The notes: generated by a model from the sequence alone, not told the origin. A stretch of DNA of 64,000 nt from JBCDAP01 sp038747915 (GCA_038747915.1 JBCDJJ010000008.1:8029-72028), one strand, 5' to 3'; shown: positions 26,857 to 36,088, counted from the first letter of the stretch. Made by a program: numbers and translations.

Positions 26857-29220
26857 ATGCACCCCACGCGTCCGCTCACGCTCGCCTCGCTCGCCTGCCT
26901 GCTCGGAGCACCGGTGCTCTCCGCCCAGGACACCGGCTCCCTGGCCCGGTATTTCGGGTTCGACGAACCCCGGATCATCGTGGTGGACGACGGCGTCGGG
27001 CCGATTCTCGCTGCCGATGTGAACGGTGATGGCCTGAACGACCTCATCGCGGTCAATAACCGCAAGAGCCGCATCGAGGTGCATGTTCAGCGACGCACCC
27101 CACTCACCGACGCCGAGGTCGAGGCGAATCTCGACGTGAACGAACTGCCCAAGAGCAAGTTCTACCGCCGTGTGGATGTCGGCGTCGCCCACCGTGTGAT
27201 GGCGGTGCAGCCGCACGACCTGGACAGCGACGGCCGGCTCGACCTGCTCTACGCGGGCCGGCCCGGCGAGATCGTCGCGATGATGCAGCGCGGCGAGGGC
27301 GAGATGCGATTTGAGGCTGGGCCGAGCCGGCGGGTGCGGGGGATGGCGCTCGGGCAAGATGGCTTCGCGATCGCTGATGTGACGGGCGATGCCGGCGCCG
27401 AAGTGCTCGCCATCGTCGACGGGCGGATCAACGTGTACGAGCTGACGGAGGACGGCCCGGTCGGCACGCCCGACCGCCTCGGCTCGACCGATGGTCTCGT
27501 GGCGTTCTTCGTGGACGACTTCGATGGTGATGGCCGGCAGGATGTGCTCGGCGCGATCCCGGAGGACGCGTCGCCGCTCCGGCTGTGGCTGCGAAGCGAT
27601 GCGGGCGATCTGGGCGCCGAACTCCGGTTCGAGATGCCGGTGATCATCGAGGCTGAGCCGGTGCGGCTCGAGGGGCGCCGCGGCGCGTCGATCGCGGTGA
27701 TCGAGCGACCGACGCGGCGGATGGTGCTCTACGACATCGAGCGGGTGCCGATCGAGGTCGGTCTGGGCGGCTCGCCCGGCACGACGCACGAGGTCACCGC
27801 GGAGGTGCACGCGTTCGCCGGCGAGGCGGACCGCGAGCGGAGCGTGTCGATCACCGATCTCGACACCGACGGTGATGCGGACCTCATCGCGACCGATGCC
27901 AATGCAAACCGCATCATCGTCTATCGACAGGGTCGACGCGGGCTCGACGCCGGCACGCCCTACAGCTCGTTCAAGGAACCCAAGGCCGTCGTGACCGGTC
28001 CCTGGGGCGGTTCGTCACCAGCGGTGTTCGTGCTGAGCGAGGAAGAGAAGACCGTGGGCGTGAGCGCGTGGCAGGATGGGCGGCTCGGGTTCCCGCAGCC
28101 GATCGCGCTGGCGACCGCCGGGTCGACGCCCGTGGCCATCGGCTACATCGAGCCGAGCGATGCGGGCCCACGCGGCGAGGCACTCGAGCCCGTGCTGGCG
28201 ATCGTGGTGCGCGATGGACGCGACCACACGCTCGAGCTGCACCGCATGTCCGGCGACTCGAGGGCGTTCGAGCTCGAGGGTGTGACCAGGCCGCCGCAGT
28301 CGATGCTCGCGGGCGATTACGACGGCGATGGCTCCGCTGATTTGGCGCTGTTCACGCCGGGCGAGCCCATGGTGATGGTGACCGACCTGCGTGCGGCATT
28401 CGCCGGCAACGATGCACTCGCGCCCGTTGTGCGCACGGAGGATGACATGCCGCAGTTCGGCCTCGTGGATGGTGCGGGCCCGGACAACACCGCGCTGCTC
28501 GATGTTGATCGTGATGGCCGGGACGAGCTGCTGATCGCCGATGCCAACTTCGTGCGCGCCGCAGCGTTCGATGCCGAGCGCGGGTGGCGTGTGGTGGAGC
28601 AGGTGAACATGCCCGAGGCCGGTTCCACGCTCGCGGGACTGACGGTGCTCGATGGGGCGGGCGCCGCGCCGGTGATCGTCGCTGCTGATAGCTCGCTCGG
28701 CGAGATCGCCATGCTCCAGCACGGCGCACAAGGGTGGGGTGTGACCGACCGACTCGTCCTCGAGGGCGTAGAGCTCGGACCGATCCGCGCGGGCGCCTTC
28801 TCGGGCGACGGCGAGCCCAACATCATGGCGATCACGCCGGAGGCGTTCGCTCTCGTCCGCCTCTCCGGCGAGACCGCTGCACTCGAGGCCGTCTCGACCT
28901 TCCGCTCCGACGAAGAAGACCGCCTGGAGCACGAGATCGAGGTGGGCGATGTGAACTCCGACGGCTACCTCGACCTCGTAGTGCTCGATGCACGCGAGCA
29001 GATGCTGCAGTTGTTCTCGATCTCGGCATCGCGCCAGCTCCGGTTCGCGACCGAGTTCGAGGTGTTCGAGAGCCGCATCTTCACGGGCGGCGAGCGGAAC
29101 CAGTTCGAGCCGTCGTACGCTGTGATCGAGGATGTGACCGGCGATGGCGCGGTCGACATCGCGCTCGAGGTCCACGACCGGATCGTGATCTACCCCCAGC
29201 AGACCTCACCGATCGACTGA
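26857..29220 (+). CDS. Secreted VCBS/FG-GAP repeat protein
   Basis: A 787-residue exported protein built of beta-propeller-type repeats. After the signal peptide (LLGAPVLSAQ) it has at least eight calcium-binding D-x-[DN]-x-D-G motifs, for example DVNGDGLNDL, DLDSDGRLDL, DFDGDGRQDV, DLDTDGDADL, DYDGDGSADL, DVDRDGRDEL, DVNSDGYLDL and DVTGDGAVDI. This arrangement predicts one or two FG-GAP propellers binding several Ca2+ ions. Such proteins are common in planctomycetes and may act at the cell surface; a precise role is unknown. GGAGAGG is close to the ATG. It converges with the Exb-like operon across BIME-like element D. Confidence 0.85.
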   Translation: MHPTRPLTLASLACLLGAPVLSAQDTGSLARYFGFDEPRIIVVDDGVGPILAADVNGDGLNDLIAVNNRKSRIEVHVQRRTPLTDAEVEANLDVNELPKSKFYRRVDVGVAHRVMAVQPHDLDSDGRLDLLYAGRPGEIVAMMQRGEGEMRFEAGPSRRVRGMALGQDGFAIADVTGDAGAEVLAIVDGRINVYELTEDGPVGTPDRLGSTDGLVAFFVDDFDGDGRQDVLGAIPEDASPLRLWLRSDAGDLGAELRFEMPVIIEAEPVRLEGRRGASIAVIERPTRRMVLYDIERVPIEVGLGGSPGTTHEVTAEVHAFAGEADRERSVSITDLDTDGDADLIATDANANRIIVYRQGRRGLDAGTPYSSFKEPKAVVTGPWGGSSPAVFVLSEEEKTVGVSAWQDGRLGFPQPIALATAGSTPVAIGYIEPSDAGPRGEALEPVLAIVVRDGRDHTLELHRMSGDSRAFELEGVTRPPQSMLAGDYDGDGSADLALFTPGEPMVMVTDLRAAFAGNDALAPVVRTEDDMPQFGLVDGAGPDNTALLDVDRDGRDELLIADANFVRAAAFDAERGWRVVEQVNMPEAGSTLAGLTVLDGAGAAPVIVAADSSLGEIAMLQHGAQGWGVTDRLVLEGVELGPIRAGAFSGDGEPNIMAITPEAFALVRLSGETAALEAVSTFRSDEEDRLEHEIEVGDVNSDGYLDLVVLDAREQMLQLFSISASRQLRFATEFEVFESRIFTGGERNQFEPSYAVIEDVTGDGAVDIALEVHDRIVIYPQQTSPID

Positions 29221-29231
29221 ACCCACAGAAG

Positions 29232-29317
29232 CCGGTGGTGGGAGTGTCCCGCTCCCACGGACGTGCGTTGCACATCTTCGACTCGGCGTCCGTGCGAGCG
29301 AGACGCTCGCACCACCG
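29232..29317. repeat. BIME-like paired hairpin, GTYC family (copy D)
   Basis: Two hairpins in inverted orientation. The left arm (29232-29262) has CGGTGG, a stem TGGGAG...CTCCCA and GGAC. The right arm (29288-29317) reads GTCC, GTGCGAGC-GAGAC-GCTCGCAC, CACCG. The arms also pair with each other over their outer bases. The stem bases differ between arms but pairing within each is kept. It sits between convergent genes and could also act as a bidirectional terminator. Confidence 0.8.
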
Positions 29318-29319
29318 AT

Positions 29320-31752
29320 CTATCGCGGCTCGGGCTCGATAGGGAACCGCGTACCAAGCGGCTCGATCCGCGTACCGGCCGGGGATGCAGGGTCGTAGTC
29401 GGCGCGTGCGCGAAGCCGGGCAATCTCACGGGCCAGGTCGGCGTCGTGCTGATCCGCTGAAACGCGCTCGCTCCGGATCTCGAGCATGCGTGTCCACGCG
29501 TACCACCACAGCGCCGTGCCGGGCTCGGCGTCGAGGGCGATGGTGCGGAACTCGGCGAACGCTCGGGCGAGCATGTCGTCGTCGCACGCACGGGGTCGAT
29601 CGACGTGCGGGTGCGCACGTTCGTGGACACACGCGCCCGCGAACACCAGCTCGGCTCGCATGGTCGGCGTCAGTGTCTCAAGCCGCTCTTCGCGAGCAAA
29701 CCTCGGTGCATCCGATCTCAAAATTGAATCCGACCCCGATGACCCACCGGACCGTGTGATCGCGGCAGTCGCACGAAGCCCCCGCAAGACTTGGACCGAC
29801 TCACCCCGGCGCTCCGCACGATCGATGAGGGCATCGATCGTGTGCGCAAATCGGCTCGCTGGCCACTCGTGCTCACGCAGGAACAGCGTGTCCGGCGATG
29901 GCGCACTCGCGACGAGGCGAGCTTGAAGACCAGACAGTGCCGCCTCGAGCCGGCACCAGCCCTCATCGGCGCATCGGGCGTCGATGACGCGGATGGCCTC
30001 GATGAGAGACGCTGCGCCGTGCGTTTCACCGTCCTGACACAGGCGCCCGAACGCTTCGATCGAGCCCCGCCACCCCGGCAAGACGTCCGAGCGTGATCCG
30101 TCTGGGGCTCTCCCTGCATTGACTGGCTCGAGCCCGAACACGCCAAGCCGCACGTGCGGGATATCAAAGCCGCGTCCTCGCTCGAGTAACGACATATTCA
30201 CCCGATGCATCGCCTCGACGAGCGACTCATCGACCAAGTCGCGATGGCGCTTATGAGGCCAGCGCATCGCGGCGTGCTCGCACGCCATCACGCAGAGCTC
30301 TTCGAGCACCGTCTTGAGCGAGCGCACCACCCGCAGATCGTTGATCGAGATGGCCATCGCGGCATCGGCTGCGCCCAGCACCGATGCGGCCCGCCCTTCG
30401 AATCCCTCGGCCGCGTCCGCTTGCGTGAGATACGCCGCCACGAGCGACTGGTGCCACGACGTGATGCCCGAGTGATGGGGGCGTAGCGAGATCGCCCGTT
30501 CGATCGCACCGATCCCGTACTCGTTCCCGATTCCTGGTGCGATGAAGACCGCCGAGTCGAGCGCCGCAGGGACGCGCGAGTCGTTTGGGAACCGCTCCGC
30601 AGCACCGATGAGGATCTCGATCGTCGCTCGCGCTTCGTGGTCGTCGCGGCGTGCGAGCGTCGAGCCGCGCCCGAACCACATGTCGGCGAGGAAACCACCA
30701 AAGTGATCGGGAGTACGCTCGACGATGGGGGCTGCGAGGCGGAGTGCCTTGTCGTATAGCCCGGGCGATGCACCGGTCTCGGGATCGTGCGCGTCCCGCG
30801 AGACGCGCTGGCCTCGGGCGAGCGCGAGCAGGGCAGCGTGGTCCTCACCGACCGATGGCTGATCTCCTCCATCCGCTCGCTCGACGAAGTCCACGACATC
30901 GGCCAGCCGCTCGAGCATCGCCGCACGCTCGCCGATGCCCGATGGCGGATCCGCAAGCATGTGCCCGGCGAGTGGCACGGGCGAACGTATGGCCGCTGCA
31001 TGCACTTCCGTGAGCATCAGTGCGTGCCACCACCCCGCGTGCGTCGATGCGTCGAACACCGGCGAGCGCGACGCCGACCGCGCGATCGCCCGAGCAGACT
31101 CAGCATCTTGGGCGAGCGCCAGGCGCGCGAGCGTGATCTCGCGCCGGAGACGATCGCGCTCGCTCGGATGATCGAGCCCGGTGCTCGCGAGCCTGGCATC
31201 GGCGAGCAGCGTGCGTGCTGTATCGGTGTCACCCGCGAGCGCCGTGGCGATCGCTTCGATGTTCGCGCGCTCGGCGCTCGCCCATGTCGAGATCGGACCG
31301 ACGCCTTCAACAATGGAGAGCGCACGCCGGACCTGCGCGCCGCGATCCTGCGGGTCGGTCAGACAGGCCGCGAGCCACACCGCGGCCCGGGCACGCCGCA
31401 GCGGTAGCTGCACCTCGAGCGCCGCCAGCGCACGATCGGCCTCCGGGGTGTTTTCCTGTCGAGCGATCGCGCGGAGTGCCGGCTCGGCGAGACGCGCCGA
31501 TCGCTCGATACCAACCGCCCGCTCGCGCAGCTCCGCGATCGCGTCGGGGCCCGCTGCCGCGAACAGCACGCGATCCGCCACCTGAGACGCGTTCACCTCT
31601 GCGACGAGGCGCTCGATCGAACCGAGCTCGTCGAACGCGGACGGCGCTTCCGTTGTGTCCTGCGCCGTGACCGGTTGAGTGACGAACGCCGGCACGCCCA
31701 GCCCAACACCCATCGCCATCCCGATGATCCACGCTCGTGCGCACCGGCCCAT
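29320..31752 (-). CDS. Large exported helical protein of the Exb-like operon
   Basis: An 810-residue protein with a signal peptide (about residues 1-30, ending QPVTAQD), otherwise composed of Ala/Arg/Glu-rich helices in a pattern resembling tetratricopeptide-like solenoids (for example ALRAIARQENTPEADRALAAL). No catalytic motif is recognised. The ATG (31750-31752) overlaps the ExbD stop by one base (TGATG), so translation is coupled and the protein probably works with the motor complex in the periplasm. The longer frame upstream is antisense-like and unlikely. Function unknown. Confidence 0.7.
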   Translation of the reverse strand: MGRCARAWIIGMAMGVGLGVPAFVTQPVTAQDTTEAPSAFDELGSIERLVAEVNASQVADRVLFAAAGPDAIAELRERAVGIERSARLAEPALRAIARQENTPEADRALAALEVQLPLRRARAAVWLAACLTDPQDRGAQVRRALSIVEGVGPISTWASAERANIEAIATALAGDTDTARTLLADARLASTGLDHPSERDRLRREITLARLALAQDAESARAIARSASRSPVFDASTHAGWWHALMLTEVHAAAIRSPVPLAGHMLADPPSGIGERAAMLERLADVVDFVERADGGDQPSVGEDHAALLALARGQRVSRDAHDPETGASPGLYDKALRLAAPIVERTPDHFGGFLADMWFGRGSTLARRDDHEARATIEILIGAAERFPNDSRVPAALDSAVFIAPGIGNEYGIGAIERAISLRPHHSGITSWHQSLVAAYLTQADAAEGFEGRAASVLGAADAAMAISINDLRVVRSLKTVLEELCVMACEHAAMRWPHKRHRDLVDESLVEAMHRVNMSLLERGRGFDIPHVRLGVFGLEPVNAGRAPDGSRSDVLPGWRGSIEAFGRLCQDGETHGAASLIEAIRVIDARCADEGWCRLEAALSGLQARLVASAPSPDTLFLREHEWPASRFAHTIDALIDRAERRGESVQVLRGLRATAAITRSGGSSGSDSILRSDAPRFAREERLETLTPTMRAELVFAGACVHERAHPHVDRPRACDDDMLARAFAEFRTIALDAEPGTALWWYAWTRMLEIRSERVSADQHDADLAREIARLRARADYDPASPAGTRIEPLGTRFPIEPEPR

Positions 31753-32231
31753 CACTTCGGCTCCTCGAACCGCACCCGCTCGTACCCGCGCCGACGGATG
31801 ATGTTGAACGTCTCGAGCACATGCTCCCACCGTGTCGTCGGCTCGGCACGCACCACGAACACCTGATCGGTGCGCGACAGCACAGCGTCCGACGATGCGA
31901 GCGCCGCATCGAGCATCTCGGCGTCGCTCACGGCATCGCCGGGCAGGCCCGCGACAACTAATGCGAACGCATCCGGACCGGTCCCGGTCGTGCGCACCAC
32001 CACGTCGATCGGCTGCGGCGGCAGGTCGAAAGGATCGGCAACGGGCGCCTCACCCGCGAGCTCGGCATCTAGGCTCGACTCGGGCTTGGTGAATCCCGCG
32101 ATGAGCAAGAAGTACATGAGCAGCAGGAACACCACATCGATCATCGAGGCCAGCCGCGGGGCGAGCGAGGTGGCGGCGCGCCCGTTCCGCCGGCGGCGCG
32201 TCGCCGTGATCTCGAACGAGCGGGCCGTCAC
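31752..32231 (-). CDS. ExbD/TolR-family protein (second copy)
   Basis: A 159-residue biopolymer transport protein: basic cytoplasmic N-terminus, one membrane helix with the conserved Asp (LASMIDVVFLLLMYFLLIAG), then a periplasmic domain ending RRRGYERVRFEEP. The Asp in MIDVVFLL is the proton-path residue of TolR/ExbD. The GTG start overlaps the stop of the first ExbD by 4 bases. Together with ExbB and the other ExbD it should form a proton-motive-force-driven motor in the inner membrane. Confidence 0.9.
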   Translation of the reverse strand: MTARSFEITATRRRRNGRAATSLAPRLASMIDVVFLLLMYFLLIAGFTKPESSLDAELAGEAPVADPFDLPPQPIDVVVRTTGTGPDAFALVVAGLPGDAVSDAEMLDAALASSDAVLSRTDQVFVVRAEPTTRWEHVLETFNIIRRRGYERVRFEEPK

Positions 32232-32665
32232 TCGCGCGGCTCCGCGTCGATGGCCAGGTGGACGGATGAAAACCCCGCATCGGCCGCCGCGCGCATCGCT
32301 GCATGAACACGCGCGTAGGACTCTCCTCGTGCGGCGCGCACGAGTGCCGGCGTGCCCTGCGGGAGCTGATCACGGGTCTCGACGAGGTGCCTGATCAGCG
32401 CCGCGTCGATCGTGGGTGCATCATCGAAGGTGCGCGCGCCGAGGCGCACCCCGCCCTCGGGCAGCACGTTGACGATGGCGAGTTCGGCGCGGGTGTCGCG
32501 CGCGGGCGTGTCGTCTCGAAGCTGCGCCAGGTCGAGCTCGACGCGCTGCTGACGGCTGAGCTGCGCGACGAGCATGAAGAAGATGATGAGCAGGAAAACC
32601 ACATCGATCATCGAGGTCATCGAGGTCGCGATGCCCGAGGACCGGCGGGTGCGCGCACGGCTCAC
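32228..32665 (-). CDS. ExbD/TolR-family protein (first copy)
   Basis: A 145-residue ExbD/TolR homologue with the conserved membrane helix MTSMIDVVFLLIIFFMLVAQ (key Asp at MID) and a periplasmic domain. It differs clearly from the neighbouring ExbD, so the pair may form a heteromeric motor. Its GTG start overlaps the ExbB stop by 4 bases and its stop overlaps the next start by 4 bases, showing tight translational coupling. Confidence 0.9.
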   Translation of the reverse strand: MSRARTRRSSGIATSMTSMIDVVFLLIIFFMLVAQLSRQQRVELDLAQLRDDTPARDTRAELAIVNVLPEGGVRLGARTFDDAPTIDAALIRHLVETRDQLPQGTPALVRAARGESYARVHAAMRAAADAGFSSVHLAIDAEPRE

Positions 32666-33411
32666 GCCGGTGTCCCCGGCGATGGTCCTCCCAGAGCGTC
32701 CTCGACGAGATCGACCGCGTGCGCCGCAGCCCCCTCGACCGCGTTACGGAGCGAGGCGTGACCGGTCGCTGCGGGGATCGCGACGACGAGCCCCCAGAAC
32801 GTCGTGGTGAGGGCGGTGCCGATGCCCGCGGCGAGACCGACCGGATCGGGTGCGCCACCCGCGGCGACGATCTCACGGAAGGCGAGGATCATGCCGTACA
32901 CGGTGCCGAAGAGGCCGACCATCGGCGCGACCTGGGCCGCGATGTTGAGCGGCTCGATGCGGCGCAGCACCCGCTCGACCTCGAGGCCCGCGGCGTGCTC
33001 GGCCGCGGCAAGACGAACCGCTGGTTCGGCATCGTGACGGTCGTGGGCGGCACGGACCGCGGCGCCCAAGAGCGAGGTGTCATCGATGAGCACCTCCTGG
33101 ATCGCCGGCGATGGGGCACGTTTGGCCAGACGATCGATCTGCGCGCGCACGCGCGCGGGCAACAGCTTGACCGGACGAAGCTCGGCGATCTGCACACCGA
33201 GGTACCCGAGGCTGGCCGCCGATGACGCGAGCAGCAGCCAGATGATCAGGCTGCCCAGCCACTCGACGCGGCCCGTCTCGGGGTGTCGCTGAATGAAGAA
33301 CGCCTCGGCGAGTGAGACAGTCGGCGGCGTCGCCGGCTCTTGAGCCGCAATGGCAGACGCAGCGAGCAACCCACACACGGCAACAAGCATGGTCCGATGC
33401 ATCGGAATCAA
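32662..33411 (-). CDS. MotA/TolQ/ExbB proton channel protein
   Basis: A 249-residue inner-membrane channel protein of the MotA/TolQ/ExbB family. After a cleavable signal peptide (AIAAQEP) and a periplasmic stretch comes a first membrane helix (WLGSLIIWLLLASSAASLG). A cytoplasmic loop follows, then the paired helices with PMVGLFGTVYGMILAF and GIGTALTTTFWGLVVAIPA. A signal peptide ahead of the first helix is common in planctomycete ExbB-like proteins. It heads the ExbB-ExbD-ExbD-secreted protein block and follows palindrome C. Confidence 0.92.
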   Translation of the reverse strand: MIPMHRTMLVAVCGLLAASAIAAQEPATPPTVSLAEAFFIQRHPETGRVEWLGSLIIWLLLASSAASLGYLGVQIAELRPVKLLPARVRAQIDRLAKRAPSPAIQEVLIDDTSLLGAAVRAAHDRHDAEPAVRLAAAEHAAGLEVERVLRRIEPLNIAAQVAPMVGLFGTVYGMILAFREIVAAGGAPDPVGLAAGIGTALTTTFWGLVVAIPAATGHASLRNAVEGAAAHAVDLVEDALGGPSPGTPA

Positions 33412-33448
33412 GCTACCACGCCGAGACCCAGCAAGACGACTTCACTGC

Positions 33449-33533
33449 GGTGCCCGGCAACTCGCGAAGCGAGAAGCCGGTGGTCGACCACCGTCATCGA
33501 TCGGGGTTCTCGCTTCGCGAGTACCACGGCACC
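33449..33533. repeat. Palindromic element C between ExbB and VWA genes
   Basis: Arms ACTCGCGAAGCGAGAA (33460-33475) and its exact complement (33507-33522) pair over 16 bases, enclosed by GGTGCC...GGCACC. In the middle is a perfect 14-base palindrome GGTGGTCGACCACC (33479-33492). The outer ends resemble elements A and B, but the core differs. It splits the operon between the VWA gene and ExbB and could act as an attenuator or processing site. Confidence 0.7.
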
Positions 33534-33550
33534 CGGGCGTTGGGTTGCGG

Positions 33551-34534
33551 CTATTGGCTCCGGAGTGCGGCGAGGTCGTCCCGCGTGAGCACCGTCCACC
33601 CCTGCTCGCCGCCGTGCGTGCGGCCGATGTCGCGGAGCAGGCCGCTCGGATCGACATCGAGAAACTGGATGGTGGCGATCCGCGCATGCCGGTGACCGGT
33701 GCGGGGGTTGACGGGGTTGACGCGATCGAGGTGCGCGAGCACGGCATCGGCACCGAGGTCGAACTCACCGAGGCCGGTGATCTCCCGGCTCAGCAGGAAG
33801 ACCGCGTCGGGCTGAAGGGCGAGCGCGGTGTCCATCGCGAGCAGCGGGTTGGAAGTGCCTTCGACGCGGACGGTGCGCATCCACGCGGCGACATGGTCGA
33901 TGTGGCCACGTGTGGCGCGGATCAGCCGCGTCTTGGGACCGCCGGAGCGAGTGTCGTTGGGGTGCTCGGCAGAGATGTATCGACCCGCGCGGAAGAAGAT
34001 CACCTGGAACCGCTGAGTGGGCGCGAGACGGCGGATGGAGCGTTCGAGCTCGTCGAGCACATGCGGGAAGGTGGCAACCATGGAGGCCGAAGCATCGACG
34101 ACGTAGATGAGGTCGCGCGCGCTGCCGCCGGTCACGCCGAAGAACCGCGGCGGGACGGGCTGAACCGCACCGGGATCGATCGCCGGTGCACCGGCCGGTG
34201 GTATCGCGGCGGGCGATGGGGCGAGAGCTGCAGCGAGCTGCGCCGGATCGGGGCGGTCTTGCACCAGCTCACGAACGGGGGTGCGCTCCTGGGGCGGTGT
34301 GCGCACGGGCTCTGGCATAGCGGTCGGGTCCGGCGGGAGCAGCGCCGCGTTGGGCTCGGCGAGGGTCGGGCTAAAGAAGCTGACCTCCGCGGGCGGGCGA
34401 TCGTCGCGCGGGGCGTCCTGCCGCCACACGATGAAAAAGCCCGCACCGATCAACGCGGCGTGCGCGGCGATGGACACCGCCCACGGCACCAGGCGTGTGC
34501 GCCGTACAAGGCGGGGGGGATCGCTCGGTGTCAT
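33551..34534 (-). CDS. Inner-membrane VWA-domain protein with TonB-like N-terminus
   Basis: A 327-residue protein: a short cytoplasmic tail, one membrane helix (LVPWAVSIAAHAALIGAGFF), a proline-rich periplasmic spacer (about 45-130), then a von Willebrand A domain. The MIDAS motif is DASAS (VVDASASM), followed by SNPLLAMDTALAL and the strand AVFLLSREITG. The layout copies TonB/TolA except that the C-terminal domain is VWA. It starts with ATG overlapping the DoxX stop (ATGA) and lies upstream of ExbB/ExbD, suggesting that it is the energised partner of the motor. That function is inference. Confidence 0.85.
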   Translation of the reverse strand: MTPSDPPRLVRRTRLVPWAVSIAAHAALIGAGFFIVWRQDAPRDDRPPAEVSFFSPTLAEPNAALLPPDPTAMPEPVRTPPQERTPVRELVQDRPDPAQLAAALAPSPAAIPPAGAPAIDPGAVQPVPPRFFGVTGGSARDLIYVVDASASMVATFPHVLDELERSIRRLAPTQRFQVIFFRAGRYISAEHPNDTRSGGPKTRLIRATRGHIDHVAAWMRTVRVEGTSNPLLAMDTALALQPDAVFLLSREITGLGEFDLGADAVLAHLDRVNPVNPRTGHRHARIATIQFLDVDPSGLLRDIGRTHGGEQGWTVLTRDDLAALRSQ

Positions 34535-35394
34535 CCCTCCGCATCACCCTTGTTGGCACCGGGCTTGGGCTGACGGCGCTTGAAGATCGCGCGGTCGAGC
34601 GAGAGCCATCCCGAGCCCGTGAAGATGAGGGCTGCGGATGCAGCCATGATGATGAGCTGGAACAGCATCGTCTGCCAGACACTTGTCGCCATCGACGGAT
34701 CGGAGAAGTACGGCGGCGGGAGGAAGCCGAACAGCGCCGGGTTCACATCGGTGATCAGGTTGGGCTTGGCGGGGTGGAATGGGAATCGCCCAATGATGCT
34801 CGGCGCGATCTGCGTGGTCCACAGCGCGACGCCCATAACGCCGACGAAGGCGAAGCCGAAGAGGCGAGAAAAGAGGCCGATGATCAGGCAGAGCCCGCCG
34901 GCCAGTTCGGTGATCTTCGCAGACCAGGCGAGGATCTCGAGCACTCTGGGCGTGGCCAGCGGTTCGGGCCACATGCGGTTGCCGTTACCGTCGGGCTGCG
35001 CGAGCCCGTGCATGAGAAGGACCAAGCCGTAGAGCCGTGGACGGGTGACCACGAGCGGTGCATCGGGGTCGGGTGCGGCGTCTTGAGCGTGGATGAGCTG
35101 GAAAGAACCGAACTGGGCGTGTGCTTGGGTCTCACCTGCGTCGTCGGCGGGCGGCGGTTCCTCACCGGGAGCCTCCGGAGCGGGCTCGGCGGGCGGAGCC
35201 GGCGCGGGAGGATCTGCTGGCGCCGGGACGTTGGGGCCCGCGAGGCCGAGGGCGACGAGACGCTCCGCCGCCGGGCCGGTGAAGTCCTGCGTCATGAGCA
35301 ACGCGGGCACGCTGGCCCAGAGGAAGATGAGCCCGAGCACGAGCCTGAGGAGCACTGGCGGGAGACCGAGACCGAGCTTCTGCGAGAATGTCAT
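34531..35394 (-). CDS. DoxX-family membrane protein
   Basis: A 287-residue protein with about four membrane helices of the DoxX type (VLLRLVLGLIFLWASVPALL at the N-terminus, then LAWSAKITELAGGLCLIIGL, GFAFVGVMGVALWTT and LFQLIIMAASAALIFTG). Between the first and second helices is a large Pro/Ala/Glu-rich insertion (about 55-100), unusual for DoxX. Quinone- or redox-linked roles are known for relatives, but here no function is assigned. GGAGG precedes the ATG. It is the first gene of the Exb-like operon. Confidence 0.75.
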   Translation of the reverse strand: MTFSQKLGLGLPPVLLRLVLGLIFLWASVPALLMTQDFTGPAAERLVALGLAGPNVPAPADPPAPAPPAEPAPEAPGEEPPPADDAGETQAHAQFGSFQLIHAQDAAPDPDAPLVVTRPRLYGLVLLMHGLAQPDGNGNRMWPEPLATPRVLEILAWSAKITELAGGLCLIIGLFSRLFGFAFVGVMGVALWTTQIAPSIIGRFPFHPAKPNLITDVNPALFGFLPPPYFSDPSMATSVWQTMLFQLIIMAASAALIFTGSGWLSLDRAIFKRRQPKPGANKGDAEG

Positions 35395-35499
35395 GGGGAA
35401 CCTCCGGGGCGTCGGTGGATCTATTCTGGGGGAATCGGGCGTGGCGTGTCGATCGGCCCGTTCTCGGGCTTAGAGTGAGCCTGCAGGCCGGATTTGTTC

Positions 35500-35581
35500 G
35501 CGGGCGTGGCGGAATTGGCAGACGCGCGGGATTTAGGTTCCCGTTCCGAAAGGAGTGCAGGTTCGATCCCTGTCGCCCGCA
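35500..35581 (+). tRNA. tRNA-Leu (anticodon UAG)
   Basis: An 82-base cloverleaf. The acceptor GCGGGCG (35500-35506) pairs with CGCCCGC (35574-35580), with discriminator A at 35581. D-arm, anticodon stem CGGGA/TCCCG with loop TTTAGGT (anticodon UAG at positions 34-36), a class II long variable arm, and T-loop TTCGATC are all present. It decodes CUA and probably CUG. No CCA is encoded, so the tail must be added after transcription. Confidence 0.95.
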
Positions 35582-35743
35582 TTGGTGGCCCGATAGCGCG
35601 GATCGTGCGCCCGGTGAGGCCCAACTGGTGGTTATCACGCCCCCAGATGCGCAGAATCGGAACGCGCTCTCCGCGAAAAGTGTTGTTCTCCTGTGCCGGG
35701 CGTCGTGCGCCCGGTAGGCTTCTTTTGTCGCTTGGAGGCGCAC

Positions 35744-36088
35744 ATGCAGATCGACGGTCCCTCCATCCCGTTCCATGTCGCCAAGGCGTACGGCGTGTCG
35801 CCGTCGAAGGCGGTTACGCGGGCGCCGACGATCGCGGGCGATTCCAAGCCGACCACCGAGGGTGCCGAGAGCGGGCGGGGCACCGACCGTGCCGACCTCT
35901 CGAAGATTCAGAGGCTCGTCGCGGGTGTCGTGCCGGGTGGCATCGACTTTGTGGAGGGTGCGCCGGCGCGGGCCACAGATTCTTCGGCGATCCCGCTGTA
36001 CCGCCGCCCGGGTGAAGCGAACGCGGTGGCCACGAGCGTGGTCGGCGCTGTCACGAGCACCGGCCGCGTGGTGGACGTCGAGGGCTAA
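35744..36088 (+). CDS. Small hypothetical protein
   Basis: A 114-residue hydrophilic protein without a signal peptide or membrane helix. It opens MQIDGPSIPFHVAKAYGVSP and contains LSKIQRLVAGVVPGGIDF, with a probably disordered N-terminal half. I cannot place it in a family. The ATG has GGAGG five bases upstream, so the gene is likely real despite its size. It follows the tRNA and is followed by palindromic element B. Confidence 0.6.
   Translation: MQIDGPSIPFHVAKAYGVSPSKAVTRAPTIAGDSKPTTEGAESGRGTDRADLSKIQRLVAGVVPGGIDFVEGAPARATDSSAIPLYRRPGEANAVATSVVGAVTSTGRVVDVEG

Noticed and set aside
27000..29000. Long antisense reading frames opposite the VCBS, kinase and other genes
   Set aside because: Typical high-GC shadow frames: Arg/Pro/His-rich, no signals, no plausible ribosome sites.
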